Below, in pieces: positions 36,301-47,812 of a DNA stretch of 54,243 nucleotides (position 1 is the stretch's first letter; every line of letters starts with the position of its first letter). A program made the translations under genes and the position numbers. The stretch comes from Priapulus caudatus. Lineage: Eukaryota; Priapulida; Priapulimorpha; Priapulimorphida; Priapulidae. Below the pieces are notes generated by a model. It saw nothing but the letters and a program-made list of their open reading frames with translations, was not told where the DNA came from and searched no databases. The stretch covers positions 151,741 through 205,983 of the forward strand of contig NW_014577544.1 in NCBI RefSeq assembly GCF_000485595.1, read 5' to 3'.

Positions 36301-39300
36301 ACGGCGGTGCCAAGAAGAGAGCCTTGTATGCGGCGGCACCTGCCAGTTAAAACTGTGAATCTCTTCACTAGCCCAGTAGCCCAGTAGGGCACCCGAAAAC
36401 TATTATTATTATTTGCGGTTAATGCAGTTTTTTTAATTTTCTGCATGTTAGTGGCACTACACGTACTGTTAAATTATAACTATTATACTCCAGGAAGGTA
36501 GTAATTATTATGTCAGGCAGGGCAGATTAAGAATGTTCAGGTGGCTAGTTGTCCAAACTGTTGTTTTAGCCATATTGCAGTTTTTGTGTCGAAAACATGA
36601 AAACTATGTGGCTGAATTTATGCATTGTATCCCAAATTTAGTAGACATAGTTTACTAATTCAATTTTGGAATTCCAAAACGTAATGCCAGTGAATGCCAT
36701 AATGTTGAGGATAAATGTAAGAATTTTTTTTGCCTCAATCATTACAATTAATTTACATTTACCTTAAAGTAACATTAATTAAATCAACCTGCAAGTTAGG
36801 TAACTAAAATGTCATATTGGTGGACATGCGTGGGCAGAGTCAGAAACAGATATGATTAATATAGAATGCTAATAAAATTTAGAATTGTTGTTTATACTAA
36901 GTTTTAAACTCTTTCAGACAATGGAAAATCACCAAATGGCTTTTCTCCATACTACACACCATCAACGCAGATGAGCACAACTCGGCCTTTAATACATAGC
37001 AGTACTGATAGCAGTTGCTACCAGTCCTTACCTTCTAATAGTTATTACCAGGTAAACATTTGATTATAGTTACTACCAGGTTCATCCCTATATAAAGTTA
37101 CTACAAGATACACTACTATTAGTGTTGCTACCAGGTACACATCACACCAATGTAATATAATAAATGAGTTGACTTAGAGTATACAAGTTTTATTTGTATT
37201 TTTGTTTAAATTTCAGAGTTCACCTAGTTCATCAGATGTGCCAAATTATATGCCACAGGTCTCTCTAACATTCCAAGAACTTGCTAGTCTAAGGTAAAAG
37301 CAGTCTGTTATTACATTACTGTTGTGTACATAGTATATTATTGCATTACGAAACAATTATATATTATAGGTAGAGATTTTGTGCACATTTAATGCATGCC
37401 ATATTAGTTGCCTTTTATGTGTAGTCATACATAAGGCAAGGTCAGCCTGTGCACATATAGAGTAACCTTGGACACGTTTTCATGAACAATTAATCACGTT
37501 TAAGGTAAATTAATTCTTTTTTTAAAACAAGACATTTGGATCACGTTAAGAATGGTAAAAATGCAAATATCCAAACAATAATAGGCCTATATTGTTAACC
37601 TGTCGTCTCGATGATCGCTTACATGGCATATTGCAGCTTTATTGTGTGGTAAATACCACAAGGTAAGAGAGACACAAGTATTCACGTGTACAGAAAATCC
37701 TGTTCTCTTTAGTCTTCCAGAGCTGCAGGGTTTGCTTGATGATGACGACAAGCTGCTAGAGCATCTGCTATCGACACCGGTGTTACAGCAGTTGTCAGAA
37801 CATCGTGAAAAGCTGTCCAGTCAGAATGAGCAAATAGCTAGTAAGCTCAGCATAGACTATATAACCAGTTAGGGCTGTGTATAAAACATGACCAGTACTA
37901 CCTGAATAGAATAGCCAATAAATTCTGCATTGAGGACATAGTCAGTATAGTTGTATTCTGATATAGATTTGTGTGTAATATGCTTCTTGCCTTGTTCAAA
38001 TTATATAGCTATTTAAAAGGTAGTGTACCGTCTTTGAGGATGATAGCTGAGTTTAAATTCCATTTTCAGAGCAGAATCTAGAGAAGAAACCAATTATTGA
38101 AGACCATAAGAAAAAATTATTAGACAAGGTAAGTGCGACTAGAGGAACCGATACTATACAGGTAGTCCCTGTGAAGCGTGCCCGAAGGCCCATAATAAGG
38201 AGGCACTGCTGAACCACGTTATTAGTTATATGTAGCCATTTTATTAATGCTCTTATGTTGTGATGTGACGTCATCACGATGTACATATATGGTATTGATA
38301 CATGACTGTCATATCGTAACAGTCCCAATGTGTTTTTCAACTCAAATATTTCGAACTAATAGTTCAGTTGAACGAAACCTGGTTTGGTTTGGATGTGCAT
38401 ATCATAGTTAGCAAGCTGTGCATGCATTCATAAAAATAATGAAGCGAGACCTACCAACAACAGTCATGTTGTTCCCAAAGAATTTCAGGAGGCGTGTCGG
38501 GTAATTTGGCATTCCCAATTGGTAATTAGAGTCAATTACATGTGTCCTATGCGGTCCTGATACACAGTAACGGTGGGATGATTCCCCGATATATCGATGT
38601 ATTGGATACAAACTTAGACATACAACGCATGTCTCAATACGTTTGACCATTTACAATACACATATTGAAACTCCACTGAATATAATCATTTAGCAGCATA
38701 GTTTCATTGAAAAAACAAAAGAAACATGGTACAATTTGCCATTAAATAGCAGATGTATTCTAAACACTCCACAATGCTGATCTGTACTTGTTTACATGAT
38801 TGGTAGAGTCCTCGTAAAATCTATAGTTTTCTAGGTAGTTTCTCTTAAAAGTGTCACCATACGTATCATATTTTGAAAGTTGTATCGTGAGACCCAAATC
38901 ATCCTACCCCTAATACATAGGTAAACTCGATCAGTTAGGAGACGTATACATCAACATACGAAAACAACATGACTTTGTTACTGTTTTCAATACTAGGCAC
39001 AGCTGGAAATTGAGTCATATCGATTAGGCAATTGAGTCATGTCGCAAGATTGATTGGATGTCATAAATCAACTTCAACATTGAAGGCATGTCAGATCCGA
39101 CGTGTGTTAAAGGCTTGGAAAGAACTCTGAGCTGCATCTGTAGTTTGCTGTTGTTCGTAGTCATTCTATAGTGCCACCTTCTGTCACTAGATCGACACAC
39201 TTACGGACCTGCGATGGCAGTTTGATGCCGACAGCCAGAGCCAGCATGAGCGCAGCCGGCAGTACGATCCAACCACCGTCCAGCTACGACTGCGCATCGC

Positions 39301-40131
39301 AACGCAGGAAGCCGAGGAAGAGAGTGAGGGGATCGCTGAGGAGTTCTTAGCAGGTCAGTGGAGTGCGTTCCACAAGATCAGAGTGATTCTGTTTTTGGAT
39401 TACGTCAATTCATCATAGTATCGGTCAGTAGTCCTATGTGGAGTATTGGGCATGTTGGGTGGTACGTTTCAAGTCCGTCTTAAATAGGTATTGAAAAACT
39501 GTATTTCACTTATTGATTGTCCATCGACATTTGTTGTAACTTTACATCAACTGGTGTTATGTCTATTTCCTACCTTGATTGTATGATTTTAGTGGTAAGC
39601 TTTTTTTCTAGGATCTTTGCCCATAGACAAGTTTCTCCAAAGCTTCATGTCAAAGAAAAAGGCAAGTATCTGAAGATGAAAATTCTTTCTGTGATATTGT
39701 ATGATTAAGTTCTGGTCAGAGTGCAAATAAAAACTTAAAAGTAGAGACATGAAGTGAGCTGCATAATGGTGGATAAATAAGAGTATGATCGTAAAAGTTA
39801 AGAAAAAATCAAAAATAGTTCAGAAAGGTGCTCTCTTTTAACTTAGAAACACCTGGTTACATGGCCTTTAAACTGGCGGCAACACTACAGTGACGTTGAT
39901 TTAAACGGTTAACGTTAAGGGATTCCAATGAAACTTCATACACATGATCACTATGAAGTTTAGATGTGCATGACATATTTTGTGTGTGCGTCGGTCAAGG
40001 CGTTGTCAACACTACAGTGACGTTAATTTAAGCGTGTTTTTTTGGGTGCATTCTTGCAGCTGTGTTATATGAGGAAGGCTAAGGATGAGAAGATTCAACA
40101 GTGTGATATTGTGAGGCCAAGGTACCACTGA
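27339..40131 (+). CDS. VPS37A: VPS37A, ESCRT-I subunit (11 coding exons; exons 3-8 present twice)
   Basis: Exons are 27339-27445, 27864-27938, then exons 3-8 in one of two copies (see separate entries), then 39191-39353, 39612-39661 and 40060-40131. With a single copy of exons 3-8 the frame is open throughout and gives 363 residues, against 397 in human VPS37A. VPS37 joins TSG101, VPS28 and MVB12/UBAP1 in ESCRT-I, which sorts ubiquitinated cargo into multivesicular bodies. Residues 1-35 (MDWFFGSS, QRTKQIESLK) match the VPS37A N-terminus. About 36-140 is the degenerate UEV-like domain (PPQFPQERPLV, HSDLGKVV). About 140-205 is a Ser/Tyr/Pro-rich linker. About 205-360 is the Mod(r) coiled-coil domain (ATQEAEEESEGIAEEFL, FLQSFMSKKK, RKAKDEKIQQ). 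Intron 10 uses a GC donor. Confidence 0.93.
28084..28147. repeat. Long perfect hairpin in VPS37A intron 2
   Basis: CGCTGGCAGCTATGGATCCG and the next bases pair with CGGATCCATAGCTGCCAGCG. The stem is about 24 bp with a loop of about 16 bases, in a GC-rich patch. Confidence 0.85.
28965..29590. repeat. TAG/CTA trinucleotide tract split by the TIR element
   Basis: Imperfect (TAG)n/(CTA)n runs occupy about 28965-29034 and 29457-29590, including a G run near 29524-29534. The two halves look like one microsatellite into which the 422-bp element inserted at a TA. Confidence 0.8.
29035..29456. mobile_element. TA-flanked TIR element in VPS37A intron 2
   Basis: It begins CAGTAATAACCCGCGTATAA and ends with the reverse complement. 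Inverted pairing is about 30 bp, running through AGAACATAGATTTT. TA flanks both sides (29033-29034 and 29457-29458), as in Tc1/mariner-type insertion. The interior has repeated GTTCTTA motifs and no real coding frame. It sits inside a TAG/CTA trinucleotide tract. Confidence 0.85.
30065..33310 (+). repeat. VPS37A: Copy 1 of a 3246-bp duplicated block carrying VPS37A exons 3-8
   Basis: The exons inside are 30715-30829, 31144-31255, 31907-32040, 32206-32282, 32702-32829 and 33059-33117. They encode the UEV-like domain, the linker and the first part of the Mod(r) domain. Every landmark reappears 5011 bp downstream with no offset change. This includes the variable TC/TG/G simple-repeat tract (30244-30335), which is unexpected for an old duplication. 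Exons 3-8 total 625 nt, which is not a multiple of three. Splicing exon 8 of this copy to exon 3 of the next would therefore shift the frame, and only one copy can contribute to a full protein. Confidence 0.97.
30244..30335. repeat. TC/TA/TG/G compound microsatellite in copy 1
   Basis: CTCTCTAT runs are followed by (TG)n and a G run. The identical tract, of identical length, lies at 35255-35346 in copy 2. Confidence 0.92.
33311..34907. other. Spacer between the two VPS37A exon blocks
   Basis: This is AT-rich sequence with a CpG-rich patch at about 34480-34680. I cannot align it to the DNA flanking the whole duplication, except for a short inverted match (CCCAATGTGTTTTT near 33684-33701 and just after 38321). 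A minus-strand open frame at 34563-34315 lacks an ATG and a recognisable domain. It lies within a VPS37A intron, whichever copy is used. Confidence 0.5.
34908..35075 (+). repeat. 13/14-bp minisatellite abutting the second exon block
   Basis: Twelve units alternate between ACAGCTTCTGTGT (13 bp) and ACAGCTTCATGTGT (14 bp). A broken unit then ends exactly where copy 2 of the duplicated block begins, with CAT shared by the unit and the block start. The long open frame across it is a translation of the repeat. Confidence 0.93.
35076..38321 (+). repeat. VPS37A: Copy 2 of the 3246-bp duplicated block carrying VPS37A exons 3-8
   Basis: The exons are 35726-35840, 36155-36266, 36918-37051, 37217-37293, 37713-37840 and 38070-38128. 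Wherever I compared it, the sequence matches copy 1 base for base, and splice sites and phases are the same. This copy is the one next to exon 9 (39191), so it could equally be the functional set, with copy 1 skipped. Confidence 0.97.
39662..40059 (+). other. GC-AG intron of VPS37A (intron 10)
   Basis: Exon 10 ends AAAAAG, followed by GCAAGT, the strong consensus that accompanies GC donors. The acceptor is TTCTTGCAG at 40059. Conserved protein sequence on both sides (FLQSFMSKKK, then LCYMRKAKDEK) and matching phase support this boundary. Confidence 0.8.
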
Positions 40132-40705
40132 AGAGCCATTCATTCTGATCATTCTACATGCTACTGAGAGGACATCAATTGTGCTCTCGTCTCTATACCA
40201 CCGAGCAAGCCTCATCTATGGTCCCCCTTTCCATACCAGTTTGTCGCTACAGTAGGTGTTACTGAGCTAGGTCTGTGAGTGAAAGCTTGTTATGTGTTCT
40301 CAGTGAATGAGTGCAGCTGGTCTACATTGACAATCTCTGTAAAATAATACCTGGATTTATCCCAACATTATTGTGACTTCAACTCGATGCTCAAAACTGA
40401 GAAGCTGTAACTCATGTATTGCTAAATAGCTACACGTAAGGATTATAGCTTATTTGTAGCTAAGGTGGCATTGCAGGTGGGTGCAGAAGAATGCAGGGTA
40501 TTTAGTGGTGTCGGAGGGTTTAGTAGGTATGTGCCTGTGGATGTCTCAGTTAAGATGCTTGTCTTGTAAGACTTGAAGATTGCTGGAGAAGATCTCAGGT
40601 ATCTTACACGATCAGGTAGCTTAATAAGGTAGGATTCATCCCCTAGTATAATCCGGATTCATGCCCTCTCTGCATTTCATATTGATTTGGTCACTAATCA
40701 AAGAA

Positions 40706-40711
40706 AATAAA
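40706..40711 (+). terminator. Possible VPS37A polyadenylation signal
   Basis: AATAAA lies 575 bp after the VPS37A stop and is the first canonical hexamer I see downstream. Confidence 0.45.
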
Positions 40712-41253
40712 ATTGATTGGAATTGATATATTCTTTGTATTGCCATAATACCAGGAGGGAATGAAACAATTTTGTTTTTGTTCACTCTTTATACTTTGAT
40801 AGTAGTTGTTCATTTTTGGTTATTCCCCCCAAAAAGGAAAATGGTAGCTAGGGTTACTTTCAACCTCTAGATCGCCCCTGGACTGCCTTGAATTTGTTAT
40901 TACAGGTTGACAGTTATTGTGAATGTAGACAGTGTTGCTAATTATGAACAACGATCTTTAATTATTGTGAGCTTGGAAATATATTATGGCATATACATTT
41001 GGCATGACTTTTATATCATATGTGCCGACTTCGCAAGAATAATTGCATTGTAAAAGTCTACATTGTACTGTCTGCCTGTACAAAAAGCTTCAGTAGTTCA
41101 TTACATTTAAGATTACACGTTTTGCTTTGCATAGATTATGAGATAACATCTATATGCATACATCTGCGTCAGTTAACGTTAATTGTTTTTTAGAATTTTA
41201 GTGAGAAATAGTGAAAAAGTAACTTTATGAGGTGACTATGATAATGAGAATAG

Positions 41254-41308
<55 letters not shown>

Positions 41309-42510
41309 AAGCATGATAACAACGACTATGTGTATGTTTAGACGCCAGGGGTTTTTAAAGCAAAGATGTCACGTAAATATTTGAGAAGAAGTGGAACTTT
41401 ATATGCAAACGTTTGAAAACTATTTGTGATATGTGGAAGTTGCACTGCAGAAATTTGTGAACAATTTTGTGATAGTAACGAAACTTCTTCGCGATTAAGA
41501 TGTGTAAACGCTAGTATCATAGACTGTCTAAGCAACATGTAGTACTTATAAAGCAGTCAATGTCGGCGTTTTTTGCAATATAATGGTAATAATATCTGCA
41601 CCAAAATGATGTTAGCCTCTACCCCCTCTTAACACCAAAAATTTAACTGAGAACGTCCGCACAATTCCCATTAGGAAGTTTTAAATGGTGGATTATTGTT
41701 TAGGAAAAAATCTAACAGTGGTATTGTATGCATTACTGCCCCAACCCCGCACGGTGAATTATAGTTGTGAAATACGCATTAGTTAATAAGAGAAATGGAG
41801 ACACGTGTTTACGTGCTTCAACGTTATCGCAGTCACGTGTAAATAGAATTTTGTGGCGGCAGTTGAAAGATAATGATTCATGGTTTTATATAACGAAATG
41901 CGCGAACTTTGAAATGCAACTCAAAAAGGATCGATGTTAGACAAGGGAAAAGTTATGCCCCATCATGTGTGTGGTCTAGAAGAGTTACGTTTGCGTGTGA
42001 GAAAACACTATAAATATTGCCTTCATTCTACGAGAGCCATAGGAACGGAGGGTTAAGTTATAAATAGTTGCTGGCAAGCCCACAGGTATCTGTTGTTGTA
42101 CTACATTCCTACAAACATGACTGAATATGTAAAATACTCGTTAGTACAAGCAACATTGGATTTTAGAATACCAAGTGCAGTGAATGCCCGGCAAGAGTAT
42201 GAACTGTGTATAAACGTTCGTGCAAAAATTCGACAATATTGTTGATGTTGCTGTGTGTTATAGAATACGTATATACTATTCTTGAATTTTTAAGTATCTG
42301 TCTTGAAATATAATATAATAACATGGTTATACCAGGTACCACATACATATTTACATCTCCTTGTTTCATTTGCGGTGAAAGTGGGGACAACGAAAACAAT
42401 ATACTTCATTTGCAAATTATTCTCCACGCTTGAAGCACACATCATAGCGTACGCTTTTTACGCTTGCATGCTTATTTAATTAGTTGAATTACATCCCTAC
42501 ATCTTGATTA
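40712..42510. other. Intergenic DNA without recognisable gene
   Basis: AT-rich sequence. The only striking feature is a (GAT)n run. Short open frames have no recognisable domain. Confidence 0.5.
41254..41309. repeat. (GAT)n microsatellite
   Basis: A pure GAT trinucleotide run of about 56 bp. Confidence 0.97.
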
Positions 42511-42513
42511 GAT

Positions 42514-42574
42514 ATGATCAGGAGTAAGATAATATAGGGGGCTATATCACCTATATTATCTTGCTCCTGATATG
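42514..42574. repeat. Inverted-repeat hairpin
   Basis: ATCAGGAGTAAGATAATATA pairs with TATATTATCTTGCTCCTGAT. The stem is about 22 bp with one mismatch, and the loop includes GGGCTATATCA. Confidence 0.85.
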
Positions 42575-42829
42575 ATGATGTCGCCACGTACTCACACAAG
42601 CACGCACGTGTGTGCAGACGCAAGGCCGCGCGCGAAATTATTTTTCCCACTTGAGTTCCGGACCACAATCTTTCCACAGCCAATCAGCGCATTCCATTCA
42701 CTCGACAGCACACACACACACACAGCGCTCGATTCACTTGTCAGTGGGAAAAAATTTCCTAAAGACTAATTAAAATTTCCTAAGTAATTCCTTTAGACGT
42801 GAGAAATATAATGCGCAGGTGATGCTCCT

Positions 42830-42897
42830 ACGCGCGCGCGCACACACGCACGCAGGCACGCACGCACGCACAGTGCACGGCACACAGCAACACACAC

Positions 42898-42931
<34 letters not shown>

Positions 42932-42955
42932 TGCACACACATATATATATATATA
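42830..42955. repeat. CA/CG-rich and TA microsatellite at the edge of the repeat complex
   Basis: CGCGCGCACACACG-like units are followed by a long (CA)n and a (TA)n run. A conserved segment with TTAATACGCTCTTGATGTG follows. It recurs in inverted orientation near 47020-47095 and in the same orientation near 50885-50965. Confidence 0.9.
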
Positions 42956-44159
42956 CTTAATACGCTCTTGATGTGTACGTATCAATATTGATAGACTCCT
43001 GTTCACTTATGTTTCGTATACTTTTGGTTGCATGTACGTTTGCGTTCCATTTCGAGTGTGTTGGCGTGTGTCGCGTGGCCTATGTACTGTGTGGGCGTAT
43101 GGTATGGGGGGGGGGGGGGGGGGGCGTGCTGGTGCCGCAGTGGCGTCTCGCGAGCTCGCTGTAATTAAACCTTATCGGCCCCATTAACATGAATAGTTTG
43201 AATTTGTTTTGTGTATATATAATATAGTACTAGTATATAGTAGTAAACAAAGTCAAGGTATAGAAATAAGTGTTTGAACAGTTAATTGACAAGCTTTGAG
43301 ATTACATCTCTTCATCAGGTCACGCAGACATTGGAATAAATCAATATAATCAAAAACAAATACAATGCGTTTAGATAATCAAATGAGTCACAAGAAATTC
43401 GCGCGTTGGCTATGAATGAAGACGACAAAAGCACGCAACAAAAACACACCACACACACACACACACAGCACACACACACTGCACATCATCACGGTTATCA
43501 CACGGCACAGCACTACACACGTACACAAGCACCGACCAGCACGCGCGGGCAATGTACAGCACGGCACACGCACCAACACGACACACACGCGCGCACACAA
43601 CACAGCCAACGCACGCCGCGCGCACAACACAATAAACAACACACATGACGACACATATAGTAACAGCACACACACACACAGCCGCGACACGCACACACGC
43701 ACATACAGTAGCACACACGAATGACGCCAAAACGTAAAATGCAACACCGAACGTATACGAACACCTACGTACATAAGAGCCGTATCAACTCCGCTTTCTT
43801 CTTTCAACACCGTCGCTACCCCAGAACCACCGACAATATAAGTGTTCTACTCGCACGATTTTTCACTTCGTGCACGGTAAATTTACAGTCACCATGCGAA
43901 TAGAATCCAACCATCGCCTCATCACATCTGTTACCCTGCCTTATCCTCAGACGCACGCTATGCTGGCAGTCACACACAGCCGCGTGCACCACGCCCCGCT
44001 TCACACACCACACAGTACACCTACACACCGCCCACCGCATCAACACGCCACCACACACAAAGCGCCCGCGCCCACCACACGCACCACATGTAGCGCGTCT
44101 ACACAAAGACCAATACACACACAGGCCACACACACACACATACGCACACATGTACCGGC

Positions 44160-44590
44160 CCCGGATTGCCGCCTGCAACGAGGCCCTGATTGTGCCTGCA
44201 CCGCAGGCCTAGGCTGGTTTCTTACGAGACCCCTGATGTCAACTGCTGAAGGCCCCCTGATTGTCTGCCTCTCATCGCAGCTCCTCGATGTCGCTGCTAC
44301 GCAGCCCCGCTGATTGTCGGCTTGCTAGCGAGCCTCGTGATTGCGTTCAGTTTTCTACGCAGACCACCGCTGGTTGTCGAGCGCCTACTAGGCGCCTGAT
44401 TGGTCTGCCGCTGGAGGAGGCCCTGACTTGGGCTCAGGTATGCCTACTACGGCTTGATTGTCGCTTGGCTAGAGGCCCCTGATCTGGTGGGCTGCCTACG
44501 ACACCCCTTATTGTCCCGACCCCCACCTACCCGGCCCTGATTGGTCGGCCTCGTAGAGCCCTGATTGGTTCCCCCCGGGGCCAGCCGGGC
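44160..44590 (+). repeat. 26-bp minisatellite, plus orientation, degenerate (copy 1)
   Basis: Units of the CTGATTGGTCGG-type 26-bp repeat are recognisable but carry many single-base insertions and deletions compared with the equivalent array at 47400-47812. Confidence 0.85.
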
Positions 44591-45030
44591 AGGCCGGCCC
44601 AATTAGTAGCCTTCATAGCAGCAGACTAATCAGGGGCCCATCGTACGCAGCCGACCATCAGGGGCCTCGTAGTCGGCCGACCAAACTCAAGGCCGGCCCT
44701 AGCAACTCGACGCAATCATGGGTCCTCGTAGCAGCTGACACATAAGGGCCTCCTAAGTCAAGGCCGACGCAATCAGGTGCTCGTAGCAGGCGCGCAATCA
44801 GGAGCCCTGTACAGCCGACCAATCAGGGCCGTAGCAGGCGGAGCAATCAGGGTTCTATAGAAACCGGACCAATCAGGGGCCTGGTAGTGCAGCCAGACCA
44901 ATCGGGGTCTGTTAGTAACCAGACCAATCAGAGCCTTTATTAACCGGGCCAATCAGGCGGCCTCCACACGCCACCGACCATTCAAGGGAGCATGTACAGC
45001 GGGCCAATCAGGCCATCGTAGTAGCTCGAC
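44591..45030 (-). repeat. 26-bp minisatellite, minus orientation, degenerate (copy 1)
   Basis: The same unit in reverse complement (GACCAATCAGG-type), beginning after a GC-rich switch point near 44570-44610. Together with the preceding array it forms an inverted repeat of roughly 430 bp per arm. Confidence 0.85.
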
Positions 45031-46021
45031 CGAATCAATGGGCACTGCGTTAACACAACACCACACCAACACACACACACACACACACACACACGCCCGC
45101 ACGCACGCACGCACACCCACACATATGCCCGCGTGCGCGCACGCACACACACAGACACACACACACACACGCACGCACCGCACGCACGCCACGCAACGCA
45201 GCCACACATGCCCGGCATGCGCGCACAAGCACCACACATCGCAGCACACACACACACACACACACAACAAACGCACACACACAGACACCCCCCCCCCACA
45301 CACACACACTAACTCAATAAGAAAAACATATCACCTTATATAAACATCTTCCCGAATGCGTTGCTTCATTATGAAGTGAAACTAGTCGAGACACTCCTAC
45401 AGCACTTTCTTGAAAAGCGGCCTAAGCACAACCAATCTCACCAACTTTCAATCTGGCAATGCTGTGTTAACACACGCTCAACCGGCTTATATACCGCATT
45501 TCTTGCTAACAGACAGTAAGATCGCAAGAAAGCTAGCCAACACCAGCCAAGAAAACACCAGCCAATTAACCAGTCTCGTCGCCGTGGTCCAGTCTGCTTG
45601 CAATGATTATCAAGGCATTCACAATAGTTAACAGTGCCATGTCTACTACCAATGCTTGCCGTACGCACCCGCTTACGCACACTTATACACACACATATAT
45701 ACACTCACGTGCACAGGCACAGTCACTCCTAAATGTCAAATGCCATATGTCAAATGTCAAGGCTCCTTACCTCTTACCCCTACCCCTACCGCTAGCCCTG
45801 ACCCTGACCCTAACCCTGACCCTAGCTTAGCGGGCGACTGCCACTTTCCGCTGACCACCTGCCCAACGCCACTTGATATAGATATAAAAGCATGATCTTA
45901 CACGTTAATATGATCAATATACCTCAACAGCGCCTGGCAGGCATAAATTTTCGATAGCTTACACACATACACCAAGACACAAACACAAATACACACGCGC
46001 GCGCACCCCCCACCCTTCAAT

Positions 46022-46034
46022 AGAGAGAGAGCGC

Positions 46035-46104
<70 letters not shown>
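46022..46104. repeat. (GA)n microsatellite, copy 1
   Basis: An almost pure GA run of about 80 bp, matched at 49236-49336 in copy 2 and as CT at about 51916-51985 in the inverted copy. Confidence 0.96.
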
Positions 46105-46105
<1 letters not shown>

Positions 46106-46779
46106 GCAGGCACGCGCATACATATACCAATATAATTGTCAAATAAATTATCTCACAGACGAGAACCGGGTTTTTCACGAATACGGCTGGACTCCTGCTA
46201 GCACTCCATCGGACTATTCCTATTTTACATACTTACACACATGGATATTTTCGGTGATACTATAGATTTCACATCATGTGGTATTTCACAAGCTTGAAAA
46301 ACTTGCAAAATAACCGAGCCGTTGCGAACTAACTTCATGAAACATTACTTACCTTGGTTAAATGTACACATTGAATGAAAGTCTTCCCTGATTTGAAGTC
46401 CACTCTGGCTGAATTTTCACCCGGACTGTATGTCAATGTTCACTGCATTTCTGGTGTTGTTGTACCTCAACTCTAGTTTAACGCCTGGCGTTGATGTTTG
46501 TCCATCCTGGTTGTATGTCCAGGCATAGCACAACGAGGGCCTCTTATCAAGCGATGAAATTGTAGCAGACGCTCAAACGCCTTATATGCAGGCCCTCCAG
46601 ACAACAGACAAGGTGTTTAAAGTTTAATTGACAAGCTTTCGAGATTACATCTCTTCATCAGGTCAGCAGACATTGGAATAGAATCAAATAATCAAAAACA
46701 AATACAATGCGTTATAGATAATCAATGAGTCACAGAATTCGCGCGTTGCCATGAATACGGACGACAAAAGAACACGCAC

Positions 46780-46820
<41 letters not shown>

Positions 46821-46889
46821 ACACACGCACACGCACACACACGTACACACACCCGCACGCGCGGGCAATGTACACACGCACACGCACGC

Positions 46890-46920
<31 letters not shown>

Positions 46921-46942
46921 CACGCGCGCGCACACACAATAA

Positions 46943-46977
<35 letters not shown>

Positions 46978-47405
46978 CGCGCGCACACGCACACACGCAC
47001 ATACGTACACACACGAATGGACGCAAAACGTAAATGCACACGAACGTATACCGAACACATACGTACACATCAAGAGCGTATTAAGTGTTTTTAAACAGTG
47101 TACTCAGAAACCGAAATATAAGTTTGTTTACTGCAGATTTTTCATTCTGCAGGTAAGATTTAACAGTCACCATGAATAGATGAACATGTCATCATCACTG
47201 GTTGATGCTTATGTCAGAGACGGTATGTGGCAGTCACACACGCGCGTGCACACGCTCTCACACACACACACGTACACACGTACACACGCACCCATGCACA
47301 CACGCACACACACAAGCGCGCGCACACACGCACACATGTAGGGGTCTACACAAGCACCAATACACACACGCGCACACACACACACATACGCACACATGTA
47401 CTGCC

Positions 47406-47812
47406 TGATTTGCTCGGCTGCAACGAGGCCCCTGATTGGTTGCCTGCTACGAGGCCCCTAAGTGGTTGGTTTCTACGAGACCCCTGATTGGTCAACTGCT
47501 TTGAAGGCCCTGATTGGTCTGCTGCTACGAGGCTCCTGATTGGTCGGCTGCTACGAGGCCCCTGATTGGTCGGTTGCTAGGAGGCCTCTGATTGGTCAGT
47601 TTCTACGAGACACCTGGTTGGTCGGCTGCTACTAGGCCCCTGATTGGTCGGCTGGTAGGAGGCCCCTGATTGGGCGGTTGCTACTAGGCTCCTGATTGGT
47701 CGGTTGCTAGGAGGCCCCTGATTGGTCGGCTGCTACGAGACCCCTTATTGGTCGACTACTACGAGGCCCCTGATTGGTCGGTCGGTAGGAGGCCCCTGAT
47801 TGGTCGGGCCAG
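47406..47812 (+). repeat. 26-bp CCAAT/ATTGG minisatellite, plus orientation (copy 2)
   Basis: About 15 units of 26 bp. Each starts CTGATTGGTCGG and continues CTGCTACGAGGCCC, with point variants. Each contains ATTGG, the reverse of the CCAAT-box core. Confidence 0.95.

Larger units (their letters stand above)
43270..46608 (+). repeat. Higher-order repeat unit, copy 1 (about 3.3 kb)
   Basis: The order is: an ATTGACAAGCTTTGAGA-containing head, CA/CG microsatellite, 26-bp minisatellite in plus then minus orientation, CA microsatellite, a unique segment beginning CACTAACTCAATAAG, a degenerate CCCTAA-like tract (45780-45830), a GA run, and a unique tail ending near AGACAACAGACAAG. Copy 2 follows directly in the same order. 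There is no gene, and the Cys/Val- or Thr/His-rich frames are repeat translations. Confidence 0.9.

Noticed and set aside
45780-45830. CCCTAA-like tract as a true telomere
   Set aside because: It is short, degenerate, internal, and repeated in each higher-order unit, including in inverted orientation.
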